Shown here one piece after another: positions 7,462 through 15,546 of a stretch of 22,564 bases of DNA. Below the pieces are notes generated by a model. It did no database searches. It was not told the DNA's origin and was given only the letters and a program-made list of their open reading frames with translations. This stretch comes from a virus, in IMG/VR virus record IMGVR_UViG_3300024999_000427, positions 1-22,564 of that record; one strand, given 5' to 3'. The position numbers and the translations under genes are program-made. Numbering within the stretch: position 1 is the stretch's first letter; each line of letters begins with the position of its first letter.

Positions 7462-8433
7462 TCAGGCTGGAATACTGAATTGGAATGGGTGCCACGAAAA
7501 TGCTCCAGCACTAAACCACATAAGTGAACCAATTTTCCACACTTGAGATTCCATATCCTTCCAACTATTTACCTCATATGAGTCACCGGATTCGAGTCTA
7601 TTCACCAATTTTAGACTTTCTTTTGCTTGTTCCGAGTCAAGAACGCACCACGGTTGTCCTGTCTTGCCAGTTTGTTTGCGGAAATTTTTCCACACGACTA
7701 ATTTCATTGAGCCATAGAAGATGTTGGGGTTATTATCGGCAGTATCCACCTTACCCATACCGCCGATAATCTCAATGGCTTTCTGGCGAAGGGCCGTAGG
7801 GACGACTAACGTATCTGGTTGGAGATTGGCATCTTTTCCATTTTCTTCCTTTGTGTCGAACATCTTTTGACACAAAGCTTCGAGATTGGCTTCGTTCAAC
7901 TCTAGAGCCTCTAAGTTATCTTGAGTTGAACCGTAATTAGCGGATGTGTGGGCATTAGAAGCAATTGGTAATCCATTTGCGACATTCGTCCAATTCAAGT
8001 TAACCCCATTAATCGCATAGCTCGCTTGGTCGGCATTCGTAAAAATGCCAGCGCATGCATTCTCGCGAAGCCTTGCGGCTGCCAAGGCAAATTTACCTTG
8101 GTCAGTTTTCAGATTAACCAACTTGGCATTTGATAAAAGGAAACGATCGTACGCCATGCCACTTTGCCAAATTATGGGAGTCCACACTTTGGAATTTCCT
8201 TCCTTTTGCTGACCATATGTGAATTCTCCACCCCATTGAGTGAATTCCGGCGCGCCAACCATTTCGCTGATTGCCTCAGTAGGGTTGTCTGATTGAATCT
8301 CGTCAAACAAAAGGGGAATCATGGAATCCTTTATTGCATCAAGGTATTTATCTTGCCAATAGGCCATCAGTGGGTTCTCATATAAACCTACCATCTTTTG
8401 GAAATTACCACTATCTTGAATCATTACACCCAT
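7462..8433 (-). CDS. Major capsid protein
   Basis: This 323-aa protein follows the scaffold and decoration genes, the normal place for the major capsid protein. It has an N-terminal helix (QKMVGLYENPLMAYWQDKYL), then 'MIPLLFDEIQSDNPTEAISE', then an extended beta segment resembling an E-loop ('FTQWGGEFTYGQQKEGNSKV'). A long helix follows (KFALAAARLRENACAGIF), then a P-domain-like part ending 'LMWFSAGAFSWHPFQFSIP'. The pattern suits an HK97-type fold, which is inference from order and composition. The ATG at 8433 is preceded by AGAGGTG. The HNH gene follows after 96 bases with no terminator between, so capsid transcripts would read into the HNH hairpin. Confidence 0.85.
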   Translation of the reverse strand: MGVMIQDSGNFQKMVGLYENPLMAYWQDKYLDAIKDSMIPLLFDEIQSDNPTEAISEMVGAPEFTQWGGEFTYGQQKEGNSKVWTPIIWQSGMAYDRFLLSNAKLVNLKTDQGKFALAAARLRENACAGIFTNADQASYAINGVNLNWTNVANGLPIASNAHTSANYGSTQDNLEALELNEANLEALCQKMFDTKEENGKDANLQPDTLVVPTALRQKAIEIIGGMGKVDTADNNPNIFYGSMKLVVWKNFRKQTGKTGQPWCVLDSEQAKESLKLVNRLESGDSYEVNSWKDMESQVWKIGSLMWFSAGAFSWHPFQFSIPA

Positions 8434-8459
8434 TCTAATACACCTCTATCTTTCTTAAA

Positions 8460-8879
8460 TTAAGCTTGGCAAATGTTCTTACCAGCAATCATCTGTACTT
8501 TCAAATTTGTGGCATCCTTCTTCAAAATCCGTAAATGCCCACCGGTCACCGTAGCACTCGCCACATTAGCCCCATTCGCATCCAACACAGCCAATTTCAG
8601 CCCAGGTAAGAATGTAGCAGCAGCCGTCCCTGTGTAATCAGCCTCGATGATGTCCCCAGGCTTAACCAACTCCATCACAGCCAGAACATCCGTCCCAGCA
8701 TCAGCCGCCTTAACGCAAACAGCCTCAACCGCCGCTGTTGCAGCCGCCTTGGTCCAGCGATTTGAAGCCAGGTAATAGCCACTTCCTACTACAGCCGCCT
8801 CTGAATCTGTCATGTAAATGTCCTCTACGAATTTGCCATGGTAGTTCCCAAGGATACTACCGATAATTTTTAACGCCAT
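8460..8879 (-). CDS. Putative capsid decoration protein
   Basis: This 139-aa protein is rich in Ala, Val, Gly and Thr and predicted to be mostly beta, with motifs such as 'VKPGDIIEADYTGTAA' and 'GLKLAVLDANGANVASATV'. Position between scaffold and major capsid, length and composition match head decoration or stabilisation proteins of many phages. AAGGAGAG precedes the ATG. There is no enzyme motif. Family membership is inferred rather than shown. Confidence 0.6.
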   Translation of the reverse strand: MALKIIGSILGNYHGKFVEDIYMTDSEAAVVGSGYYLASNRWTKAAATAAVEAVCVKAADAGTDVLAVMELVKPGDIIEADYTGTAAATFLPGLKLAVLDANGANVASATVTGGHLRILKKDATNLKVQMIAGKNICQA

Positions 8880-8893
8880 GGTTCACACTCTCC

Positions 8894-9772
8894 TTATTTC
8901 TTTAAATACTTAGCCTCTTTCTTCCGAGCCTCAGCCTCCGTATAACCCATAGCTTTCCAGACGCGCATCTTCTCGGCAGAGACTTCAACCTCTTTACCCT
9001 GTACCTGATTCCCACTCTTCTCTGTCCCCAAATGAGCCTTACTTCCGATATTCCGAATTGCCCCTTGCGCCCCTTCCTCCTTAGCTCTTTGGCGAATCTC
9101 AGCGCGATTAACAGCCTCATAAGCTTCTAAAAGGGTCATCCCTCTATACGCCTTCTCCTTAATAGCCTCAAAGTTCGGTAACGCTTGCATATCCGCTAAT
9201 GTCTTTACCTTCAAATCCGGATACTCGTCTGCCAACTCCTTAATCTCAGCGTTAATTGCAGCTTGGCCCTGCTGCGCTTTTGCCGCCTTGATATCGGGAT
9301 GATTCGCAACGAGTTCATTAATTAGGTCAGGGTCAACACCCTTTGCTTTGTACTCTTCTTTTTGCAGAGCAGCCTCAAATTCCTCAACTGTGTTAATCCC
9401 ATGAGACTTGCCATACTGTGCGGCAACGTCAGCATCAGAGTAGACTCCATATTCCTTGCCGTATTTACGAGCAATCTCTTGGTCGCGTCTACGCTGTGTC
9501 TCTAGGTCTGCGGCTCGCCTTTCAGCCGCTTCAGCTTTACGCCTCATTTCAGCAAAGGCGGCATTTTGCTCAGGAGTTTGTCTTGTCTGAGTAGCGACCT
9601 CAGTACCACTTTGGGTTCCTTCTTGGATTCCCTCAGTTCCGGTTTCGCCTCCGGTTAACTCTCCTGCTTGTGTTCCTTCGGTTCCTGTGTCTGTGGAGGC
9701 GGCGGCCCCTCCGATTGCGCCATCTTCATCCATCATTGGACGTAGGGTTTTTAGATTGAAAATGTTAAACAT
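8894..9772 (-). CDS. Capsid scaffolding protein
   Basis: Starting at the ATG after AAAGGAGAAAAAATC gives 292 aa; a weaker start 33 bases upstream would place that site inside the gene. The N-terminus MFNIFNLKTLRPMMDEDG is followed by a low-complexity Gly/Thr/Glu stretch with repeated 'GTEGTQ/GTEGIQ'-like units. A long charged coiled coil comes next (about residues 70-110, MRRKAEAAERRAADLETQRR), then more helices and a basic C-terminus (EAEARKKEAKYLKK). Acidic N-part, central coiled coil and basic C-terminal capsid-binding helix are the hallmarks of phage scaffolding proteins. It precedes the decoration and capsid genes. Confidence 0.8.
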   Translation of the reverse strand: MFNIFNLKTLRPMMDEDGAIGGAAASTDTGTEGTQAGELTGGETGTEGIQEGTQSGTEVATQTRQTPEQNAAFAEMRRKAEAAERRAADLETQRRRDQEIARKYGKEYGVYSDADVAAQYGKSHGINTVEEFEAALQKEEYKAKGVDPDLINELVANHPDIKAAKAQQGQAAINAEIKELADEYPDLKVKTLADMQALPNFEAIKEKAYRGMTLLEAYEAVNRAEIRQRAKEEGAQGAIRNIGSKAHLGTEKSGNQVQGKEVEVSAEKMRVWKAMGYTEAEARKKEAKYLKK

Positions 9773-9852
9773 GATTTTTTCTCCTTTTGCGTATCCGTTC
9801 GCCAACGTATTGCACCTATTTGGAAGGTGAACCCTGCCTCAAATTAGGCATA

Positions 9853-9880
9853 AGAAAAAGGCGACTGGTATTGCCGCCTT
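9853..9880 (-). terminator. Rho-independent terminator upstream of scaffold
   Basis: Minus strand AAGGCGGC-AATACCA-GTCGCCTT (8 bp with one G-U) followed by TTTCTTATG. It lies between the 47-aa ORF and the scaffold gene, so scaffold and capsid expression must come from read-through or an unrecognised promoter. I see no convincing one in the 80 bases between the hairpin and the scaffold start. Confidence 0.7.
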
Positions 9881-9894
9881 AGCTGGATGGATAT

Positions 9895-10038
9895 TTACTT
9901 TCCGTTATTATTCGACTTCTTAGACCTTAGATCTCCCTGACCTTTCAGGATTTTTGTAGCAGGTTTACTGCGCTCTCCTGAAGTCCCGAACGTGAATGAT
10001 GCCTTAACCGGCATTGCAGACTTTAGATTTTGTCCCAT
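9895..10038 (-). CDS. 47-aa basic protein between two terminators
   Basis: The ATG follows a perfect AAGGAGGTGA ribosome binding site. The product begins MGQNLKSAMPVKASFTFGTS and ends with a Lys/Ser/Asn-rich tail. It is strongly basic, lacks cysteines and is probably disordered at its C-terminus. A terminator lies on each side, so it forms its own small unit inside the head operon. I know no named family. Possible roles are a scaffold or portal accessory protein or a nucleic-acid-binding peptide. Confidence 0.65.
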   Translation of the reverse strand: MGQNLKSAMPVKASFTFGTSGERSKPATKILKGQGDLRSKKSNNNGK

Positions 10039-10068
10039 TATGTCTCACCTCCTTAACCTAAAGATGGG

Positions 10069-10093
10069 TAAAATAAAAGAGCCTTCTCAGCTC
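10069..10093 (-). terminator. Short terminator after the Tad1-like gene
   Basis: Minus strand GAGCT-GAGAA-GGCTC (5 bp with one G-U) followed by TTTTATTTTA. The stem is short but the T-rich tail is good; efficiency may be partial, allowing read-through into the scaffold and capsid genes. Confidence 0.5.
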
Positions 10094-10104
10094 ATCGGTT
10101 GACT

Positions 10105-10488
10105 TTATTTGATATGTGTTCCTTCGACCCCACGTTTTTCTCTGGCCATTGTTCGCTTTCTTAACCACATTAACGCCTCTTCAAGCTTCGTAATAGCAAC
10201 TGCGTTATCCCTGCAAGCAAACTCTGTTTTCTGGAAGTGTTCAAGCCTGGTAATTACCATTGCAATTAAATCCTCGTTGCACACACCATTAACGCCGCAT
10301 TCTTTAATAGGCCCCTCTTGAAAATGAACCTCACACAAAACAGGTTGTGGTTCACCCTTTGGATAATCTACGGCAGCAACTTCAAAATTATGAGGAGCAT
10401 TGTACTTCATTAACTCCGGAGATTCGTGATACACCGCCGTATACTTGTTAGTTAATAAATCGTGTTTGAGTTCCACCTTATCCACCAT
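10105..10488 (-). CDS. Acb2/Tad1-like protein (possible anti-CBASS/anti-Thoeris sponge)
   Basis: This 127-aa protein has a divergent N-terminal half, then 'HFQEGPIKECGVNGV' (about 55-69) and 'NEDLIAMVITRLEHFQ'. A C-terminal helical hairpin follows with 'CRDNAVAITKLEEALMWL' (92-109) and 'KRTMAREKRGVEGT' (111-124). The R-[DE]-N-x-x-x-[IL]-T-K-L-E-E-A-L-M-W pattern plus 'RGVEGT' is what I recognise as the Acb2/Tad1 hairpin domain. Known members bind signalling nucleotides: cyclic di- and trinucleotides of CBASS, or cADPR isomers of Thoeris. By family knowledge it would blunt host abortive defences by sequestering the signal. It overlaps the upstream gene by 11 bases in the portal-to-scaffold interval. 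An AGAAAGG lies very close to the ATG, so a start at the next GTG codon is possible. Family assignment is fairly firm; the ligand is unknown. Confidence 0.65.
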   Translation of the reverse strand: MVDKVELKHDLLTNKYTAVYHESPELMKYNAPHNFEVAAVDYPKGEPQPVLCEVHFQEGPIKECGVNGVCNEDLIAMVITRLEHFQKTEFACRDNAVAITKLEEALMWLRKRTMAREKRGVEGTHIK

Positions 10489-10726
10489 ACCTTTCTAAAT
10501 TAGCCAAAATCATTTGGTCTACAATGTCACACTGAATATGACCGCATATCTCCTGCCTTGTGCCAAAATCAGCATTGAAATAACCTGTCATTACCTCTCC
10601 GCTCTTTAGTTTGAAGGAAACGACAATCGACTCAACCTTATTCTCCTTCGCAATATCGAATGTTTCAATTAGGAACTCATTAGGGCCTTGCGCACTTGAT
10701 TGTGGGAAATGGAGTATTTTAGCCAT
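10478..10726 (-). CDS. Conserved-type small phage protein (82 aa)
   Basis: It begins MAKILHFPQSSAQGPNEFLI and contains 'VVSFKLKSGEVMTGYFNADF', then 'GTRQEICGHIQCDIVDQMIL' and 'ANLERYGG'. The form 'x-F-P-x-S-S ... y-x-T-K/S-G-E-v-x-t-G-y-f ... E-x-C-G-H-x-Q-x-D-I' recalls a widespread small phage protein of unknown function. GGAAGG precedes the ATG. It overlaps the genes on both sides by 8 and 11 bases, so it is translated together with the Tad1-like protein. A link to counter-defence is possible from this pairing but unproven. Confidence 0.6.
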   Translation of the reverse strand: MAKILHFPQSSAQGPNEFLIETFDIAKENKVESIVVSFKLKSGEVMTGYFNADFGTRQEICGHIQCDIVDQMILANLERYGG

Positions 10727-10913
10727 TTGTTCCTTCCGCCTTATAAACGTGCATTATTCCACCGCCATTTTCTTTGCCTTCAAATAAATACACATGATAA
10801 CCATTAATATCTGCATCATGACTACCGAATTCATTACCCGTGTACGAAGGGAAGGTTTTCATGAGCAAAACCAAGTTATCGACTTCAATAGATTGTAATT
10901 TTACTTCTTTCAT
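10719..10913 (-). CDS. Small protein of unknown function (64 aa) after portal
   Basis: The ATG overlaps the portal stop codon (TAATG) and is preceded by AGGAGGACAGTA. The product starts MKEVKLQSIEVDNLVLLMKT and is a small acidic alpha/beta protein ('YHVYLFEGKENGGGIMHVYK'). There are no cysteines and no membrane segment. It begins a run of three overlapping small genes that ends with the Tad1-like protein. No family recognised. Confidence 0.6.
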   Translation of the reverse strand: MKEVKLQSIEVDNLVLLMKTFPSYTGNEFGSHDADINGYHVYLFEGKENGGGIMHVYKAEGTNG

Positions 10914-13045
10914 TACTGTCCTCCTACAATCTGCTGTAATATAGCAATCTGTTCTTCCTGTGGTCTACTCAAAAACACTTCCAACTTATCAGGGTCCATC
11001 TTTAGCAACAACTCCTGTACAGGTTCTGGGAACTCCTGTAGAGCTTGTTCTATCTCAGGAGGTATATTTGCCTCACCTTGCGGTTGCTCGCCCTCCTGTG
11101 GCACCCTAGACTCTCCTACAGTACTTTGTGTCTCTCCCGTTGGTTGCATTTGCTCTAAATCCTGTGGTTGAAGTTGTATTCCTGCTTTTGCCGCTAATTG
11201 AATCTGTCCTGCAATTGGTAAGTCCCTAAATGAGATTGATTCAGCAGGTCCCTTTTGTTCTTCCTGCTTAGGAGCCTGTTGCATCTGTTTAACAATCTGC
11301 CCCATCTCGTCAATGACACCCTGTAGATCCGGTACACCAAGTTTGTTCAAGAGCTTCAAGAATGTCAGGTTCCCTGGGTTTGGCTCGAATCGTCCCTGTC
11401 CTGCTAAATTGCTCAATGTGTTGAACACTTCGCTTCTCGACTTCATAAATCCACTCTCAGCATTAATCTCAATGTCAAAGTCAGGATAAATGTAGTTGCC
11501 CGACATATCTTTGAGCATTGCCAACCTGTCGAACTTTCCATACTGTGCTTTTGGTTGCGGCATAGATGGGTCTGCGTTCGGGTCTTGAAGTGGTTCGCCT
11601 TTAATTCTGAATGGCCTAGCTTCATCTACAAAGGCTAAGGCAAAGTCTGCAATAGTTCTGTATATCCTTTTGTAAGCAGAAGCCTTATACGCTGTTTTAA
11701 GGGCTACCTTGAAGTTTGCTTGCTCTACATATACCTGAGCTTGCCTGCCACTCGTTACACCTTGGTCTCGAACGCCTAATGCTGAGTTTGTGGCCCCTGT
11801 TAATAACTGCATCCACTCTTTGAGTTGATTAATCCATGCTACTCCATCGATGTTGCTGTTCATGTCGATTTCTTTTGTCGATTGGTTCGGGTCCTTAACG
11901 TAAATCACACTAGAGATAGATGATTCAAGGGCAATCTTTACTTCTTGGCTGTCACAGAGAATCTTCTTATTTCCCTTTAAGTGCTGTTCCTCATGCTGAT
12001 AAACCGCTTTTTTGATAGCCTCATTAATGTCGTGAATATCCTCCATAATAGAGATTCCCCAAAAGGACTTGTCCCTAGGAATAAATGGCTGATAAATTAA
12101 ATCCCAGGACTTCGGAACGTAATAGTCAACTTCCTTACCTTCATACTCCTCTGTATTAGCAATCTCGCCTTCGATTCTCCGATGGAAGAATTTAGGTAAA
12201 TGGCTAATTACTAAGTCGCCAGACCACCATAACTTACATATGTCGCCTTCTTCATCCCTGTACGATGTTTCTACGATGGTGTACTTGGCTAACCCCATTT
12301 CCCGATCTCCTGCGTCTTGATCGGAAACGGTTATTCGTTGCGAACCGGACATTTCATCATACTCATGAAATAGTTGAGCTTTATTCTCAAGCACTTCCTT
12401 TGTGATATGCGGCCATTTGCGAATGATGTAATTGGCTGTGCGATTGTTTGGATGATGATAATGCTCCATGTCGTCAATGCTAGTTGCCCCATGATTCGGG
12501 ATGATGTCTTTTGGGTGTGGCATGGATATCTCTATTTCCCCGACATACCCTGCTTTTTTGACGTTGTTGTTCCAATGGATTTTGTGGAAGGCCCCACCGA
12601 ACTTCATTACCCTACGTTCATTGTGGAGGTTAATTTCTTCAAGGGATGGTTGAGCAGAACGAACCACATACATGACGTAGTTTTTAAGGATTTCGACAGA
12701 CTCTTCATCATCTTGAGCTATGGCCTTGAAGTCAGGGTCAGGAACATCGAGCGAAATCAAGCTCTCGACAATCATTCGAGGGAAATTAATAATCGTGCGT
12801 GGACTCCTGTTAGAATTGGTTAGCTCGTCCTCAACATTTTGGAAGTCCCTACCTGCATTGTATACGCTCTCCCAAGCATCGAACCTCTTATCCCATGGTG
12901 CTTTAGCTCGTTTATCTGCCTCAAACACAGGTTGCCATTGCTCTATAAGTTCGCGGTCTGCCTCTTCCTGCTCGGCATCGACTACCATTTCTTTCTTGCC
13001 CATGATTTTACCAACTGCCTTTCGAGCCTTAGTTAGTAGCGACAT
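10913..13045 (-). CDS. Portal protein
   Basis: At 710 aa this matches the size of podovirus (P22-type) portals rather than the shorter HK97 or SPP1 types. It follows the large terminase and precedes the scaffold, as portals do. Visible features are an acidic N-terminal helix, a 'RSPRTIINFPRMIVES' segment, a long clip/stem-like region ('YQPFIPRDKSFWGISIMEDI' then 'HDINEAIKKAVYQHEEQ'), and 'GVTSGRQAQVYVEQANFKVA', typical of portal wing/stem sequences. The C-terminal part from about residue 570 is Gln/Pro/Glu-rich with repeated helical segments, compatible with a flexible barrel tail. AGAGAGGTGAAACA precedes the ATG. Confidence 0.85.
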   Translation of the reverse strand: MSLLTKARKAVGKIMGKKEMVVDAEQEEADRELIEQWQPVFEADKRAKAPWDKRFDAWESVYNAGRDFQNVEDELTNSNRSPRTIINFPRMIVESLISLDVPDPDFKAIAQDDEESVEILKNYVMYVVRSAQPSLEEINLHNERRVMKFGGAFHKIHWNNNVKKAGYVGEIEISMPHPKDIIPNHGATSIDDMEHYHHPNNRTANYIIRKWPHITKEVLENKAQLFHEYDEMSGSQRITVSDQDAGDREMGLAKYTIVETSYRDEEGDICKLWWSGDLVISHLPKFFHRRIEGEIANTEEYEGKEVDYYVPKSWDLIYQPFIPRDKSFWGISIMEDIHDINEAIKKAVYQHEEQHLKGNKKILCDSQEVKIALESSISSVIYVKDPNQSTKEIDMNSNIDGVAWINQLKEWMQLLTGATNSALGVRDQGVTSGRQAQVYVEQANFKVALKTAYKASAYKRIYRTIADFALAFVDEARPFRIKGEPLQDPNADPSMPQPKAQYGKFDRLAMLKDMSGNYIYPDFDIEINAESGFMKSRSEVFNTLSNLAGQGRFEPNPGNLTFLKLLNKLGVPDLQGVIDEMGQIVKQMQQAPKQEEQKGPAESISFRDLPIAGQIQLAAKAGIQLQPQDLEQMQPTGETQSTVGESRVPQEGEQPQGEANIPPEIEQALQEFPEPVQELLLKMDPDKLEVFLSRPQEEQIAILQQIVGGQ

Positions 13046-13049
13046 TGTT

Positions 13050-13238
13050 TCACCTCTCTTTAGACATAATAAAAAAACTTTTCAGCTCGTCCTCTAATTC
13101 CTTCTTCAGTCTTCTTCTTGTATCGCGCTGTAATATCTTCTTGATATCACCCTTAATCATTTCCTTGGCAAAACGTCCATCGCCACGAAGGTCATAGCAG
13201 CTACAACTCCACCTAAAATGAACTTTGTCGCGCATCAT
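13050..13238 (-). CDS. Small basic protein (62 aa) between terminase and portal
   Basis: The start (ATGATG) overlaps the large terminase stop and sits 5 nt after GGAGG, so translation is likely coupled to it. The product has an N-terminal 'WSCSCYDLRGDGRFA' with two close cysteines and a highly charged helix (KKILQRDTRRRLKKELEDEL). The second ATG (13235) is an equally possible start. Unknown family; a small DNA-packaging or head accessory factor is conceivable from position alone. Confidence 0.55.
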   Translation of the reverse strand: MMRDKVHFRWSCSCYDLRGDGRFAKEMIKGDIKKILQRDTRRRLKKELEDELKSFFIMSKER

Positions 13239-15148
13239 TTCTTCCTCCGATACTTAGCCATTTCCACATACTTATCACTAAACTCAATATTAGCCTTAAC
13301 TCTCGCCTTCTCTTCTTCGCTCATATTGGGAGGTAGCTCGAATTGAGCATTGCGTTCGATTGTGAATCGCTGTTGGGACCGGCTGGCGTTAGCGATCATA
13401 TCCGACATTAGGATATCGTCATGTTTGCCTGACTCTGCATCGGGTCTGCCGTTTTTGTCAATGACGAATGTTAGGCATTCAGAAAGCATGTCGATATGGG
13501 TGAAGAGTTCGATGTTGTCGCGGATTAGGACGATTTCATTTGAAATAATCATCGGTCGAGTGTTTGAATCCGTTTTCCAACCGTTTTTGTATTGCTTTTT
13601 ATGGCCTACTTCGTCAATGACTTCACGCCTATACTGTTTTGGATAGTTGAGCCGTTCCAATTCCTTGACGGGGTAGATATCAAAGTTAATTTCAATACTC
13701 AGTAATGCTGTGTTGTAATACTTTCCAAGGCAGTACATTTGGTGCGCGTAGGTATCGGGGTCTATCTTATCGTGGAGGGTTGCCACACGTTTTCCGTTGG
13801 AGTTGTCAATGACCGTTGCGCTAAACTTATCAGCCCCATCCCCGGCCGTATCTCCTCCCGCGCAATAAGGATGTCCTGCTTTTGGTTCCTCATAGATGTG
13901 GATATAATTACCGAATCCATTGACGAATCTGATTGAATCGTCCTTGATCTTATCTTTGGTTTCGGGATTATTCCACTCGAATAAAAAAGAACCTCGTTTC
14001 GGAGGTTTTTCTTTGTACTGCTTTTTTAGTTGTTCCATTCGTAGCATAATCTGTTTGCTATTGAATACCGGTCTGCCTGTCGCTAGGAATGCCTCCGATG
14101 GATAAGATGGGCACTCTTGTGACATAATATCCCTATCTCCATTACAATCGTTCTCAAGCGACCACATATACCAGGCTATTTGTTCAACCTTTAGGTTGTA
14201 AAGATCATATATTTTCCTCAGATAACAAGGAAGGCAATCGCAATTATTATCATGACTCCTAGAGTCTTCCATGGTCTGCATGATTTCTTTTGCAACTTCA
14301 TCAGTCACCGGCATTTGGTACTCAGAGCTATCAAACCAAGCGAAAAACATGGGAACCCATTGACTCTTCCCTGCCTCGGCCTTATCCCAAAGGTCCTTAA
14401 AGTCGTTCATCCCGTTGGCAGTTGATTCAATCGCGACAATTGTTCCTACCTTTTTGGGAACAGATTTAAGGATACCTGTTAAACTCTTTTTGGGATTGCC
14501 AGAATAAAAGGCGAATTCGGAAAGGTGAACATAGTAATGAGTATCAGAACGACCGATGCCTTCACTACCTGCTGTCTGAACCTTGATTCTGCTATTAAGA
14601 CCTTCCTGCTTGCCTTTGTAATGAGGCGGTCTATCAAATATAAGCTCTCTTGCGTTAGATGCCTGTTGAAGTGGCTTTACATTATCTGGTAAATTTTTGT
14701 TCATGAATTTAGCCTTTTCGAAAATCGCATTCGTGCTATCATCACGATGGGCGACTACAAGGGCTATTCTGTTTTTGTGCTTAATGATTCTGCATATAAA
14801 TTTACCCTGAATATATGTTGAACCACCAACCTGTCTAGCCTTCAATATGATAAGCCGTGCAGGAATCCCCTGGGCCTCCAACTCTTTTATCTTATCATCA
14901 ATCTTCTTTTGGATTTCATTAAGTACGAGTGGTACTGTGTCGCCATCCTTATTAACGATCTTCACGTAATACTTTAACCAATACTCATCATCCCTCCTAG
15001 CCGCCTCCTGCTTTAATTGCTCATAATAGGCAGCCAATTGGGCTTGAGTCATTTTCTTCTGCTTAGGTTGCTCTTCTGCTTTTGGCTTTTCTACCTTTGG
15101 CTTGGCAGCAGCTTTTTTCGGTTCCTTTTTAACTTTTTGCTCTGCCAT
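13235..15148 (-). CDS. terL: Terminase large subunit (ATPase and nuclease)
   Basis: From the ATG 8 nt after AAGGAG the protein is 637 aa; an upstream GTG lies inside that site. Counting from the GTG for simplicity: residues 5-36 are a Lys/Ala/Pro-rich low-complexity tail. The ATPase domain shows the Walker A variant KARQVGGST (about 106-114), a Walker B-region variant 'YVHLSEFAF' (about 209-217, with Ser-Glu instead of Asp-Glu) and a coupling motif 'IESTANG' (243-249). A Cys cluster CDCLPC (306-311) precedes 'VEQIAWYMW'. The RNase H-like nuclease part shows GGDTAGDGADKF (434-445), an 'LSIEIN' strand (487-491) and 'GKHDDILMSD' (577-586), giving the expected three acidic sites. It drives DNA packaging through the portal encoded next to it. 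Confidence 0.92.
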   Translation of the reverse strand: MAEQKVKKEPKKAAAKPKVEKPKAEEQPKQKKMTQAQLAAYYEQLKQEAARRDDEYWLKYYVKIVNKDGDTVPLVLNEIQKKIDDKIKELEAQGIPARLIILKARQVGGSTYIQGKFICRIIKHKNRIALVVAHRDDSTNAIFEKAKFMNKNLPDNVKPLQQASNARELIFDRPPHYKGKQEGLNSRIKVQTAGSEGIGRSDTHYYVHLSEFAFYSGNPKKSLTGILKSVPKKVGTIVAIESTANGMNDFKDLWDKAEAGKSQWVPMFFAWFDSSEYQMPVTDEVAKEIMQTMEDSRSHDNNCDCLPCYLRKIYDLYNLKVEQIAWYMWSLENDCNGDRDIMSQECPSYPSEAFLATGRPVFNSKQIMLRMEQLKKQYKEKPPKRGSFLFEWNNPETKDKIKDDSIRFVNGFGNYIHIYEEPKAGHPYCAGGDTAGDGADKFSATVIDNSNGKRVATLHDKIDPDTYAHQMYCLGKYYNTALLSIEINFDIYPVKELERLNYPKQYRREVIDEVGHKKQYKNGWKTDSNTRPMIISNEIVLIRDNIELFTHIDMLSECLTFVIDKNGRPDAESGKHDDILMSDMIANASRSQQRFTIERNAQFELPPNMSEEEKARVKANIEFSDKYVEMAKYRRKK

Positions 15149-15163
15149 AGGTTTCACTCCTTA

Positions 15164-15322
15164 TCACCAACCAACTTTCGATTCAGGGCTTTGGCTCTCT
15201 ACCACAATCTTCTCATCCCTGCATCGACCTAAATCATAGTTCCACCGCTTGCAGGTTGCACAATTCACCCTGATATTAGGTTCTATTTCGATAAAGCATT
15301 TGCACGCTCTATTTTCTCCCAT
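15164..15322 (-). CDS. Small four-cysteine zinc-knuckle-like protein (52 aa)
   Basis: The ATG follows CAGGAGGACAACCT. The product reads MGENRACKCFIEIEPNIRVN, then a CATCKRWNYDLGRC segment. Cysteines occur as C-x-C ... C-x2-C ... C, so a small zinc-binding fold is plausible. It lies directly before the large terminase gene, whose ribosome binding site starts at its stop codon. Unknown family; such short Cys-rich proteins are common in Bacillota phages. Function cannot be assigned. Confidence 0.6.
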   Translation of the reverse strand: MGENRACKCFIEIEPNIRVNCATCKRWNYDLGRCRDEKIVVESQSPESKVGW

Positions 15323-15340
15323 AGGTTGTCCTCCTGTGGA

Positions 15341-15529
15341 TTAGGCCATTATTGGTCTGCTAAGGTAATAGTTCGTCAACCTTCGAGCAGCCATTTCATT
15401 GCCCATTGATTTTAAAGTTCTTAATCCGATTAACTCAGTTTCGCTCAGTTCAATTCTCTTTTGCTCTTCGTAAACATCGTTCATCCACGAATGAACATAA
15501 TCCATATTAACGGGCTCGGCGTAACACAT
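15341..15529 (-). CDS. Small helical protein of unknown function (62 aa)
   Basis: The reading frame starts MCYAEPVNMDYVHSWMNDVY, with GGAG 9 nt upstream. The rest is one or two amphipathic helices (EEQKRIELSETELIGLRTLK). No motif or membrane segment. Short gaps on both sides (11 and 17 bases) place it in one operon with the zincin and the small Cys-rich protein. Confidence 0.5.
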   Translation of the reverse strand: MCYAEPVNMDYVHSWMNDVYEEQKRIELSETELIGLRTLKSMGNEMAARRLTNYYLSRPIMA

Positions 15530-15546
15530 TCATTGTCACTCCACTC

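Noticed and set aside
9806-9852. Promoter upstream of scaffold
   Set aside because: A TTGAGG is present but no -10 at workable spacing.
12374-12823. 149-aa plus-strand open frame inside the portal gene
   Set aside because: It lies opposite clear portal coding sequence, lacks a ribosome binding site and has Cys/Trp-rich, non-protein-like composition; an antisense shadow.
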